Shown: piece after piece, positions 48,300 to 59,628 of the stretch
How the letters are laid out: every line of letters starts with the position of its first letter
Numbering within the stretch: position 1 is the stretch's first letter
NCBI GenBank assembly: GCA_001599815.1
Contig: BCIA01000006.1
Span: forward strand, 1,986,961 to 2,050,960
Length of the DNA stretch: 64,000 nt
Direction: 5' to 3'
Source of the DNA: Furcasterigmium furcatum
Lineage: Eukaryota; Ascomycota; Sordariomycetes; Glomerellales; Plectosphaerellaceae
Translations under genes and position numbers: made by a program
The notes under the pieces: generated by a model
The model's database searches: none
The model's input: only the letters and a program-made list of their open reading frames with translations
What the model was told of the DNA's origin: nothing

Positions 48300-50328
48300 T
48301 TACCGTTTGCGCTTCTTGTTCTTGTCCAGCGGAGGCGCTGCCATGGAGATAGGTGCGGCGGGCAGCAAGGCGGGCTGTGTCGGGTTGACAACGTCCTCCT
48401 TCTTGATGGGCACACCCATGTGGCGGCCATAGCGACCCTTGCGACCATTGCCCTCGTCTTCGCTGATGCACTGTTCGGCGGACAGGCCGGCGTCACGGCA
48501 ACGGCCACAGGGACGTTGTCGGTCGCAGCCTTTCTTGCTCTTGCGGCAACGCTGACAGCGGGGCTTTGCGGAAAGATCAACTTGTTCCTCATCTCCGGCA
48601 GCAGGAGGGCCAGCTGGGACAGAGGCGATCGACTGCTTGCGAGAGGGCGGCAGCGAAGAAGGCGACATGGGTCCATTGCCAATAATGGGCAAGGGCACAG
48701 GGGTCTTCTTTGTCTTGATTGTACCGGCAGGGCGAGGAGCCTTTGGGGCCTTGGAAGACTTGCTCGACTTGGAGCTGACGGATGCAGCCTTGGGCTTGGG
48801 GGCGTCGGGGAGGGCAGTCTTGGTCTTGGGAATGTTGAACTTGGAAGAAGCTATAGCCGCCTCGTCCGTGCCATCCTCGTAATCAGCGTCGTCGCCACTG
48901 ACCTCTGCGCTGTTGTTTTGAGGTATGAAGTGGCTCTCGGTGGTCTGGAAGATCTTGCGCATGGTGCCAGCAGCATCTAGCTTCTGGCGACGGGCCTCGG
49001 GCAGTTCTTCCTCACTGTCACTGTCGCCGTCGCTAGTGGCGCCAGTAGAGGAAGTAGCGTCGGCGCGACCGCTGAAGGTGTCATCCAGGGTGGACGCGGA
49101 GGTTCTACCATGCGAGATGTTTGACATCTCTCCGAGCCGCATCAGCTGGATGGCGACATCCTTGTCTTCCTCCGACATGCAGCTGCCGACGGTGGGATCA
49201 GGCGTGGGCAATATGCCACCCATGCTGACGCCAGGCCCGGTGTAGCTGATGCTGCCACGGGCGCGGCGATGATCAGATGCGGGCGTGGCGTAGTACACAT
49301 TGTGCGCATAGCCCGTGTTGTAACTCTGGGGGGACTGAAGAGGTCGGGGGTTTGTGAAGGGGTTTTGACCCTGGTGGGACAAGGGCATCGCAGGACGTTG
49401 ATGTTCTATCCGGCGGGCCGGGGACACGGAGGGATTGGACGTGGCCGCGGGCATCTGTGGAGGCGCAAACAGGGGAAGTTCCTGAGAAGGGAAGAATAAG
49501 TTTAGTAAAAACGTTCAGCTGAATAGGGCACCGCATATTGTGTAGCCTTACCGAGCTGTCGAACTTGGCACGTTTGCGACGCCCACCCTCAACAATGTTT
49601 TCAAGGCTGATTTCAGTATTGCCAATCTGCTCCTTGTTCCTACTAGACGCCGAGCTGCCAGCTCCATCGCTGCTGCTGTAACCGTTGACGCTGTCGCTGT
49701 ATATTTCAGCCTGGCTATGAGCAGCGGAATCTCGGTGCTTCGCGGAACGCGAGCGTCCCTTCTTGGAGGCGTTGGAGTTGGTATTGGCAGATGTACTGCG
49801 GCGGCCCCGAGCATCATTGGGAGAAGGACTTCTTCTCCGAGGGGATGTGGATGCAGGTCTGGGTGCTTCTTGGGCAAAGCGAGGAGGGGCTTGGAGAGGG
49901 TAATTCTCCGAGCCGTAATACAGTTGAGTACTGGCAGGAGCCGAGCTGTAGGAAGGGTGAGCGAAAGGCGCGGGAGCAGCGCATGGTTCCTCCGTGACAC
50001 GGACGTAGACGACCATGTTGTTGTAGAAGTTTTCGTAGCGGGCGATGAGGGTGTTGCCGTTGTCGTCCTCAAAGCTGACGCCCTTCGAGCTGGTCGGGCT
50101 TGAATAGAGGCCGTAGAAATTTTTGACCGTTGTCACAATCGAGTCGGTGGTGTCATGGGGGAAGATCTGAACCCTCATGGGCAAGCGCGCCCGGCTCTGG
50201 GTTTCAGGGAAGAGAAGTTCAAATGCGACATTCTTTGGTGTCACCATTGGGCCGGGCGAGACATTCTCGGTCACCAGGCCCGCGGGCGAGGCGCCTTGGT
50301 TGGTGATGGGAGTGATGGATGCCATCAT
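48300..50328 (-). CDS. Putative transcription factor with C-terminal Zn2Cys6 cluster
   Basis: Exons 49552-50328 and 48300-49481 (70-bp intron) give 652 residues. A second ATG directly follows the first (50325). Residues about 30-115 form a compact domain (MRVQIFPHDTTDSIVTTVKNFYG..., ending NNMVVYVRVTEE) resembling a ubiquitin-like/PB1-like fold. This is followed by long Ser/Pro/Arg-rich disorder with basic SPRRRSPSPNDARGRR. At residues 568-597 is a binuclear zinc cluster: C-x2-C-x6-C-x5-C-x2-C-x9-C with basic RKSKKG between Cys 2 and 3. A basic tail ending KNKKRKR could be an NLS. The C-terminal placement of the cluster is unusual. I do not recognise a characterised orthologue; a nuclear DNA-binding regulator is inferred. 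Confidence 0.82.
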
Positions 50329-53300
50329 GGAGGGCTGGGAGACTTCTAGGGATGTAGGATGCCGATGATACCTTCGATGATGAACCGATGGTATAATCTA
50401 GGGGGTGCCGGGTGGAAGGGGGCTGTGGGCGCCGGTCTGGCCGAGGCGATCGGCTCGATCGATCTCCCAGTAAAGGCCGGCGACGGGAGGGTTCTGAGTA
50501 CGATGGCTTTGCAGAAGCCAACCCTCTATTGTCCTGACAGTGAAGTGCCTGGACACCTCTGGAGATGTTATTGCCCCTTATTGACCGGTTGTTTGTGGGA
50601 GGCGGTCGGGCGCCTAGCGATGGGTGATGCAACCCAGGGCGCCGGTGCGGACGAAGGAGGGAGTCGACGGGACGGACGTTTACGGTTTACGGGGAGTGTC
50701 GGGATATCCGGTCCTAAACTTTCCAGGATGACGATTAGTGACTTGCTTCTGGGTATCGACCTTGAATAGATGAATGATGGGCGAGATTGAGGTCGTGGGA
50801 GGAGCCGGCGTCGTTCGGCACCCGAAGAGGCAGACCAGGACGGGCCCTGGATATGGAAGGACGGCAGAGCGAGGACAGTGGACGAGGTACGGCTCGGGGA
50901 TTCGAGAGGACGAACAGACCTTGATCGCATGGACCTAGGCAATGGATGAGACTCACCAGAGAGGACGGGAATGAGGTTGAAGGATGGCTTTGGGGCGAGC
51001 AATTCGTGGGTTGTGTGCATGAGAGGGAAAAAGAGGAGTCTCTGGGGAGGTTCGATTTTGTCTCTGCCCGGTCCATCCACCTCACCTCACCTGCCCTGGC
51101 TGTTAGCGACCAGCCGGCCTGAAGGCCACTGCCAGCCAATGCCGGGGCACAGTGCGAGTGGAGAATGGCCGCCTCCAGGCCGCCCCGGCTGCCCTCTGCG
51201 CTGGCACTTGAGCGCTATCACTCCCGGTCAGGCACTACCTACACAACTGAATGGAGCCCGCTGGGCTTGGCCTTCCATCCACTACCAACCTAGGTACCTT
51301 TGTGGGCTCTGTCCGAAGCGCCTTCGTTCGCGGTCGTGAGGTCAAGATGGAAAGCAGTACTAGGCTAGGACATCTTGATGCAAGCCCAAGTCCAGCGCAT
51401 GCGTGGCTCATGTTCGCTTTCTCCTTCCCTCCTCGATGACATGGAAGTCCGAGTGAATCCTCCGAGTCCTTCGTGCAGAGCAGCTCCTGGCGCCTAGGCA
51501 AGGAGGTAGGTACGAGGTCGGTCAGGTACATGCGCAGGATGGAAAGCATCCATACGTTAGGAAGGTACCCACCACCCAGCGCCGGATTCTTCCTCACCAC
51601 ACACACTCACACCCATTACGTTGCGTACCTTTAGCCTCCCTCGATCAGCAGAAGCTTGGCACCGACTTGAGCGAAACAGCGATGGAATTGGGTGCAGCTG
51701 ACAGGTGAAACAATGCTCTGATGCCTCCTCTGCCTTCTCTGTAATAGCATGCATCTCATCCCGATTCCTCGTCGCACTCCCGAGACCACCCAGGCGACGA
51801 TGGCCAGATTCGTGGCGATATGGGCGGCGCAAGTTCGCCGGCAGTCTATGTGCGACCTCCCCGGCCAGAGATGCGACACGCCATGTTCAGCCGATCTTCG
51901 AAGCACACAAGTACCGGGCCAATGTGGGTTGGCGGTGGATCTGCAAGCTCGACACCACTGTCGAGCGGCCCCTACGGTCAGGAACTACAGCACTCGTAGC
52001 TGCGAGTTTCTTCCGTCTCTTCAGTGTGATAATGCACCCAGGGCCGCCGAATACGTCGCTCCTTCTTGTCCCTTTGCACTTCTTGCTGCTACGGGTCTGG
52101 TACTGCATCGTCATGGCCGTCATCCATGTGCCGTGTGTTATGATTCCTTGTCTCATCGGCGGGGGGGCACGTCCGTTCCGCATCACACCCATCCATGCCG
52201 GTCACGAGATGACGGAACACCAGTCAGTCGTTGTGTGACTAGCCCGCGGACCAGCCGGCCGTACATACGACAGCTTACTTACTGTACTGTACTTCTTTTG
52301 TTCACCTCGCGAGTCCTTCCCTGGGCCATGCGGCCTACTGCTGGGTAGATGGCTGCGTGCCGACCCCATCCCTCGAGAAGTCAGCCCCTGGTTGTCGTCG
52401 CAAAGACAGGAGGGCCGCCTCGAGAAGGTCGCATGCCTGTCAGGGGGGGTGCGTGAACGAGCCGTCCCCGACCAGGAGATTCTCTGCGCGCGCTCTCGTC
52501 CAAACTGCGAGAAGTGACTGGGGGAAAAGGCAAGCAACGTGCTAGCACCTATCTTTCTCCTTCGGCAGCTTTTTTGCAGACCAACCAGCCCCCCTCCCAG
52601 ATAACCAAAACATTTGTCGCTGGCGCCTTGCTATAGCCGGACTCGGAAGCCGTTTCCTGCCTTCCTTACAGACGAGCGTGCGAACCTTGGCCCGGCGCAG
52701 CGTTTGGCACCCCACTGATCGGTGCTACCCCAGGCACGCACCACCCAGGACTAGCCAGTTAGCCATTGGGGACCGGCATGACCAACCCCAGGAGCTTGGT
52801 GCCATCTGCGAACCCAAGTGAGGTGTGGCCCAGTGCTGTCGAGCACCCGGCTGGAAAGCTACGCGCTTGCGCCGGAAGGGAAGCAGTCTCGCTCTGCTGC
52901 TCGGGGCGCGCCAATCCCAGCGGGCGCATGGCTCTATGTAGCGGGCAGAGCCACGGACGAACGAGGATGATCAGGGCGCCATCATGGCATCGTGGTGGGA
53001 ATACCGAGCCAAGAGGGCCTGGGCCAATCAACGCAACCTGCCGAACAACCGGAGGCGCGCAGATGGATGTGCGAAAATGGGATCTGGCAGGACGAGCTGC
53101 GCGGTAAGGTCCACGCCCTGTCCTGTGAGGCGATGGCGTCGAGGGTGCAGTGGGGACCGGGGGAGGGAAAACAAGTCTGATGTGCCGCCAATGGATAGAA
53201 AGGAACATGGCACTTGTCGGAGGGGAATGTTTCCGTGGGATGGCAGAGATTGGCCTGTCAATGGACGGGCAGCAGTGCGATAGAGCGCGCGCGGACGGAG

Positions 53301-55342
53301 GCCAGGAATTGGCGCTGCGGCCGGGCCGGCCTGGCTCATCTTTGATGGACCATGACGATTGCGTTCGTCCTCAGGCGCTGCTGAATGGACCGCACGGGAC
53401 ACAAGCTTCAAGTCGCCAGGAGGGAGGCCGGATCCAGCAGCTTTGTTGAGTGCGGCCTGTTGGGTCGGTCCTGGCCATTACGAGTACCAGACCTCCTTCG
53501 TCTGCCAGGGGCTCGCTCGCCAGCACACCGCACAATGATATGTAAGGCACTTTGCATGCAACCGGCCACGTACTGTATGCCTTCACTGCTCACCGCAAGC
53601 TTGTCGCAATGTGATTTCTCGGGGGGCCAAGACTCGAAGACGGTTTGCGCAGATTGCCTGGCGCCGCCGGGACCACTCCTCGGCCGGCGCAGACCAGGTC
53701 GAGCCAGGCGCAGTGCGAGGCGGTCATCAAAGACAATGACTCGAAGCGAGAGAAGCAGCCGGAGCGGCGGCGCACGGGGAAACGGGAAGCCAGAAACAAG
53801 CAGGCTGAAATCGCCGATACCTGGCGCACAGCTGGACGTAGTTTCAAGTGCGAAATGCCAGGGGATTTGGGCTGGCGGTACGAATATATTACCCAGAGCG
53901 CCTCCAGGATTCCTCGGTGCAATGAAATTGCCGGACATAGTCAAGGGCGCGACAGCTCTTTTCCCGATAGGGGAGGAGGGATTTCTCGGTCTCTCAACGG
54001 CTTCATAGTAGATGCGAAGCTGAGCGACTCGGGCATTGCATGGCGCTGCACGCCTTTGTCGAGTGCGACGCCCATCGAGTCGCTGACGCTGGAAACGTAC
54101 TTGCTTGTACGCCCCGATGCGCCCATGGGCGGCCGACAGGAGAGGTTGGTGCGCGCAAGGACCCAAGCCTCCGGCGACTGTCTCTCATGCTGCAACCAGG
54201 GTCGGTCTGCAACAGAGACCTACTTCTTCTATCTTCTTGAGTGCCCCGTATTTGTCGGAGGGCCGGGCGACGGCTTTAACTCGTGGTCATCTGCATCCGA
54301 GGCGGAAGATCGGCGGTGAACTGCGCATGAGCGAGTTTGTCTGGCCCATTTTGCGCGATACAGAGAGGTGCGTCACAACACGGTCTTTGCCACCCTCCTC
54401 ATCCGTCCCCTCATGGTCGCGAGGATGATATCAGCGCATTGGAGCTGCTGCGCATTTTGCCCGTGGTCGTCGGGATGCGATCAGAGGGTCGAAGCCAGCA
54501 AGAGTTGCGGTCGAACACAGTCACGATCTGTCGCTCGCACGGTATACATCGCCTGCCACACCATCGCATGTTCGGACATCAAGGTGTGGCAATAAGGCAC
54601 TTGAGGAGCAGGAACATCCGTCCTATCACCATGACCCGTCTCCTGCCAGGTGCGCGACCCTGATGAATGTGAAAGGATGGGCCATTTGGATGGGTGGCGG
54701 TCTCCTCTTGTCTTGGTTTGCTCGCCGACTCCTAGCGCAGCTTGCGTGGCGGTACAAATGAGGGGGAGTGATGCCATCCTCATGCGGCGCTATCGATTTC
54801 CGCGCTGTTGCGGGCACACAGAAAAACCCCAGCAGCAGCAGGTTTGCTGTTCGCCCACAAATCCTCTTCCCTTCCCTGGCGTTCGCGACCGCGCATCGAG
54901 GCGCGAGCGCAGAGAAGATGCTCAGGACCATCGAGGCGATTGGCGCATTGCGGACCCAAAACAAAACAAAGCCAGGCTTCTGCTTCAGGGGATTGGGCCA
55001 GGTCCATTTGACTGGCTACTGTTCGCGGCCTCCAGAGCTGGCCGCCCTGGTCGGCGAATTGGCCTGGTAGATGAAGAACAGCTTTGGAGGCAGCGCAACG
55101 GCCCAGTGACATAGGTTCGCCGATGATCACAGAGGCGGGAGGCATGCTGGCCCCATCGCACGCCACGAGGTCGTCGTCGACATCGTCGACTGTGAGTGAG
55201 GTGGGTGAATATTTGCGTTTTGGGAGGGAAAGTAGGTCCCGTGACCTCGCGCCAGCCTCGCGACGGTGCCCAGACGACCGTCGCGTAAATGGCACCGCTC
55301 AGGATTAACCCTGAAATCAAGCATAAGAGCGTGTGAAACCCA

Positions 55343-55370
55343 TAAGAAAAACACGGAACTCCTTTTCTTA
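55343..55370. repeat. Inverted repeat, 8-bp arms
   Basis: TAAGAAAA and TTTTCTTA separated by 12 bases; the sequence is locally AT-rich. A CATAAG copy lies further upstream (about 55322) and CTTATG follows at 55373-55378. Confidence 0.6.
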
Positions 55371-55679
55371 GGCTTATGAAAATACTGTAGCCGAATTTGG
55401 GCTATCACAAAGCGTTTGATAACCTCCTGAAGCGAGTTATTGTTTTTTGGTTCAAGATTGATGTTGTTGAGGAAGACGCGATGCAACAACTGATTTCTAT
55501 ATTGGGACTAGTGTTCAAGCGAGCGGGCCTCTCTTGGTGAATCAACCTAACTGGACGGTCAAAATGCACTGTGTCCAAGAACGATTGAGCCACGAAGCAT
55601 CAGCCACGATGAGGCTTGGGCTTTAGGTGCAGGTTACATGCGTTTCTAATCTGAACAGATCATCACACATTGGCCAGAA

Positions 55680-55690
55680 TGGCCGAGCGG
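55680..55690 (+). other. Isolated A-box-like sequence (possible tRNA relic)
   Basis: TGGCCGAGCGG matches the A box of class II (Leu/Ser) tRNA genes and ends 7 bases before the tRNA-Asp 5' end. No matching B box or acceptor stem is present, so it is at most a fragment. Confidence 0.3.
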
Positions 55691-55697
55691 TCACATG

Positions 55698-55789
55698 TCT
55701 CCGATCGTATAGTGGCTAGTATGCCAGCTTGTCATTGGACATTGTCCAACAATTCGCTGGAGACCGGGGTTCAATTCCCCGTCGGAGAG
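55698..55789 (+). tRNA. tRNA-Asp (GTC) with 20-nt intron
   Basis: Acceptor stem TCTCCGA/TCGGAGA with discriminator G. The D arm (GTATAGTGGCTAGTATGC) contains the A box. The anticodon stem is CCAGC/GCTGG with loop TTGTCA..C, anticodon GTC at 55731-55733. The intron is at 55735-55754, directly 3' of position 37 as required for splicing. The T arm CCGGGGTTCAATTCCCCG contains the B box at 55768-55778. The mature length is 72 before CCA addition. The intron contains GAC, able to pair with the anticodon, and a TTGGAC/GTCCAA inverted repeat. Confidence 0.93.
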
Positions 55790-55793
55790 TTCC

Positions 55794-55798
55794 TTTTT
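55794..55798 (+). terminator. Pol III T5 terminator
   Basis: Five T residues begin four bases after the tRNA-Asp discriminator base, the usual Pol III stop. Confidence 0.75.
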
Positions 55799-57202
55799 CT
55801 TATTTTCTTCCGGAGTTTGCCAACAGTTTTTTGTGCTTCCATCTTCAAAAGAATGCGTGTATCGATTGGTTGTTCAGCGGATGCCTAGAGTGGGTGTCAC
55901 GACTGAAATGCAGCTTGGAATTGACCTGCTACCCTACGCGTATGCGGGAGACGCTCATGTCATGCGTTTTCTAGATGTCGTCCCTAATAGTCCCCCGCCT
56001 GTTGAGTCCTTCAGAAAGAAATGCGTTTCATCAACAGTGGTTGGCTTCTCGGCCTCCATTTGCCCCTATGTTTTGGGTAGACAACGTCAAGTACCCAGAC
56101 ATGCGTATGTATCAAGTCAGCCTGAGTGTGGGCAGGAAACAAATAATTACCCTCTTGACAGGCCCTCACGAGCAGCCAGCTAGAGCTCTGGCCAGCCGGA
56201 GAGGGACACGAGGGAAACTTGATAGCTTTCCTCTGTTATTGCAACTAGCAAGGGAATGCCTGCTTGGACAGCTTCACTGGGAACCGTAGGAAGAGTAGTT
56301 GTTCATGCGTAAACTCCGCCATGGGCTTGTTTCCGAGGTGATATTTTGTATCTGACGGGTGGCCCCCTTGGGACTGTGAATGCTCGCGGCGAGAACGGGT
56401 GATCAGATTCACTGTGGAAGATCGCGTCACACGTCGATGCCGCTGACGTGCATTCTTTGGCTGCCAGTCCGTCTGAAGTTGCGGTGGCAGGAAGGGGGCG
56501 CTGAGGCTCTGGAATGGAACGAGCAGGTACAGATCCCCGTTTTAGTCGAGATCCCCCGGACGACAGGTCCCCACCTGCGCTTCCACCCAATCGGGGCGCG
56601 TCTAATGGCCCGTGCGCCCGCGTCTTTGGGTTCCCCCTGCGCAGGTACGTACCCACCTGCAGCTCTGAGCCATCTGCAGCGAACGCTCCTGTCACCTTCT
56701 GGCGCATAGTAAATAAACAAATCCTCTCCTCCCCTCTCCGACTTCCAACCTTAAAGGGACGGAGGACCGGAGCCAACACATTCCTAGGGGAGGCAACAGA
56801 CAGGTCGTGGAGTTTCTATATTTCTCCTCCTCACTTTCTTTCTCGTTGAACTCATCCCTGGAGTCCGTCAAACAACACTTCGACTCGGAGGGAACGGCTC
56901 CTCGAAACTGCAGCAGTTAGACCCGCCAGCACCCCGAGCCTGCCTTCTTTCGACATCAATTTTTCCTCGAGCCTCCCGCTGCTCAGTCGTGCAGCTCAGG
57001 ACTCGACTGTCGCCTCCAGCCAGCTCCCAGCGCGCCGAGCTCCTCACCACAACCTGCCTTCGGAGCTTAACCTGCGCTTCCCTCACGACTCTTTTATCCC
57101 CGCCCTGCTCCCAGAATTCACCAACCTCCGGCGAGCCATAGATCCAGTGTCGCCTGCGGAAACCACACTCTTCTATCATATTGCATTCATCAGCACATCA
57201 TC

Positions 57203-59628
57203 ATGGACGCCAGGGTAAGTCATTGCTCCTGTTCTGTACCCCAGTCTCGGGATCGCGAGATTGCCAATCTCAGGGACGCCCACCCCCCAACGCCGGGACC
57301 ATCCGCCGCCTAGTGCGCAACGAGCTATTCCCAGCTCGTCCAGCTCAATGAGACAACACCATCCCATACCTGAGGACGTGTTGTCGCGACGTGCTTTTAA
57401 CGGACGACCTGATGCTGATTTACCCTTCTTTCTCTAGCCTCAGAGAGCTCGCGTCGCGATTCCCGCCACGGGCAACGAGAACATGTCCGCTGCCGTTCAC
57501 CAACGTCACAAGTCCACCGGCAACCTCCAAGTCGCGTCACGCGCCGGTGGTCTCCAGGCCACAGCCAAGCGCACTGTCTTCGGCGATGTCAGCAACGTGG
57601 TGAAGAACCTCACCTATGGCTCCGGCGGCGTCGCCATCGGCAAGGGCAAGGGCGATATTCCCCTGAAGGCCAACATTCAGCAAGTCGCCCAAGGCTTCTC
57701 CAAGCCTGCCCAGCGACCGGTTCCTGCCTCGACCAGGCCCGAGTCGAAGCCTGCCGACTACTTCAAGCCTTCTCAAGCCGCAAACGGTAGCCGGTTGGCC
57801 GTTCTCAACGATGCCGGCAACGATCACAAGCTGCATCAACCCGCCGACATGCACGTCTCCGTCGAGGCCCGTTCCGATTACCTCGATGTCAAGGAATCCA
57901 TCGGTCTTGACCTGTATGACTCGCTGTCCCTTCCCGGGGGCCGCCTTCCTGGCCTCGCAGCTGGTCCCGAGGCCATCGCTGCCTCGGATCCTATCCTGAA
58001 CGCTATTGCCGAGCCTTCCGTTTCAACTTCCATCTCGACTTTGACTCTCCAACCCCGTCACCACAAGTCCCAGCCCGTTCTTAAGAAGGCAGCCGAGGCC
58101 CAGGCCCTGAGGCGCACGCAAAGCAAGCAGTTCGTTGCCCAGACCTTCGAGCCCATCGACCAGGAGCCTTGCAAGTATCTCGACGACGTTACTGAGGCAT
58201 CGTACGAAGACGCCTTGGAGCACCTTCTTGACGATCAGCTCACCGGTCCCATCGGCGTTCATGACCTGGATGGACTGGACAAGCCCCTGGAGAAGCCCGA
58301 GTCCATTCAGTCCGACTCGCAACAGTCTGCCACACTCGAGATCGACCCCAAGCTGGCGGGACCTGGCGAGCAGACTCGCAGCCCCGCCACCATCGGCCTG
58401 GAGGAGTACTGGGATGAGTTGGACGAGGAGGAGCTTTATGACGACCAAGGCTACACCACTGCCCATTCGTACCGTTCCCGCGGCGACCTCACAACTGGCG
58501 GACCCACCGCCATTCTTGCCCCGAAGGTCACTGACGCTGTGGAGCGTGAGCTTGAGGTCGCGAGGCAATATGTGGAGATGAACCGAACCCAGGACGATAT
58601 CGACGACGACCTGTGGGACGTTTGCATGGTTGCCGAGTACGGCGAGGATATTTTCGGTTATCTTCGTGAGCTCGAGGTAGGTCTCACCATCACTGATCAT
58701 GTCACCACTGATTGGCTAACACTCCTATCACAGGAGAAAATGCTGCCCGACCCGCACTACATGGACCATCAGACAGAGATCCAGTGGTCCATGCGCTCGG
58801 TTCTTATGGACTGGCTTGTCCAGGTCCACGGCCGCTTCAGCCTGCTACCCGAGACTCTCTTCCTCACCATCAACTACATTGACCGTTTCCTGACCTTCAA
58901 GGCCGTTTCCATCGGCAAGCTGCAGCTCGTCGGCGCGACTGCTCTCCTGATTGCGGCCAAGTACGAGGAGATCAACTGCCCCTCTCTCGAGGAGGTCGTG
59001 TTTATGGTGGACGGCTCTTACTCGGTCGACGAGATTCTCAAGGCCGAACGCTTCATGCTTAGCATGCTGGGCTTCGAGCTGGGCTGGCCCGGCCCCATGA
59101 GCTTCCTCAGGCGTATCAGCAAGGCTGATGAGTACGATCTGGAGACGCGTACTCTGGCGAAGTACTTCCTGGAGGTGACCATCATGGACGAGCGCTTCAT
59201 TGCCAGCCCTCCCAGCTACATGGCCGCTGGCGCGCACTGCCTTTCGCGCCTGATGCTGAAGAAGGGTGAATGGGTAAGTGTTGTACTTCTGACCTCTGCA
59301 TCCGATATTTGCTAACTCACGATAGTCCCTCGGACACATCCACTACTCGGGCTACACCTGGGCGCAGCTGAAGCCTCTTGTCACGATGATGCTCGAGTGC
59401 TGCTACAACCCCCGCAAGCATCACCTCTCCATTTACGAGAAGTACACCGACAAGCGCTACAAGAGGGCCTCGCAATATGTCGAGGCCGAGATTGCCAAGG
59501 GCTTCATGATACCCGGCCGCTCGTCTGCCTCCACTTATCACCACATGCTCGACATGGGAGACTTTGATGGCGATGCTTCCCTCGTCCAGCACCCGAGTGC
59601 CATGGTGCCTGTCGAGCTTCAGGGCTGA
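57203..59628 (+). CDS. G2/mitotic B-type cyclin
   Basis: Exons 57203-57214 (only ATG plus three codons), 57438-58676, 58734-59273 and 59326-59628 give 697 residues; all introns are phase 0. Near residue 45 is a destruction-box-like RTVFGDVSN, as in fission yeast Cdc13-type cyclins (Phe instead of Leu). The cyclin box begins with MRSVLMDWLVQVHGRF, followed by LPETLFLTINYIDRFL, LVGATALLIAAKYEE, the C-terminal cyclin fold GPMSFLRRISKADEYD, RTLAKYFLEVTIMD and PPSYMAAGAHCLSR. It activates Cdk1 for G2/M entry (NimE/Clb-like) and is degraded by the APC/C. Intron 2 (57 bp) is stop-free and 3n. If the 12-bp first exon is wrong, translation could start at 57483. Confidence 0.93.

Larger units (their letters stand above)
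50329..57202. other. Long gene-poor region with one tRNA gene
   Basis: 6.9 kb between divergent genes. The only supported gene is tRNA-Asp. Overlapping frames of 100-250 codons occur on both strands (for example 53408-54166 minus and 53645-54319 plus), as expected by chance in GC-rich DNA; none shows a domain. It should include the promoter and 5' leader of the zinc-cluster gene on the left. On the right, from about 56.8 kb, a long pyrimidine-rich leader of the cyclin gene is likely. No transposon, RIP-like AT block or rRNA is seen. Confidence 0.5.

Noticed and set aside
49552..50328. Velvet-domain identity for the N-terminus of the zinc-cluster protein
   Set aside because: The segment lacks the velvet core motifs, and the protein has a Zn2Cys6 cluster at its end.
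53408..54319. Two overlapping frames (252 minus, 224 plus) in the gene-poor region
   Set aside because: Both strands open, Arg/Ser/Pro-rich, no domains and no plausible introns.
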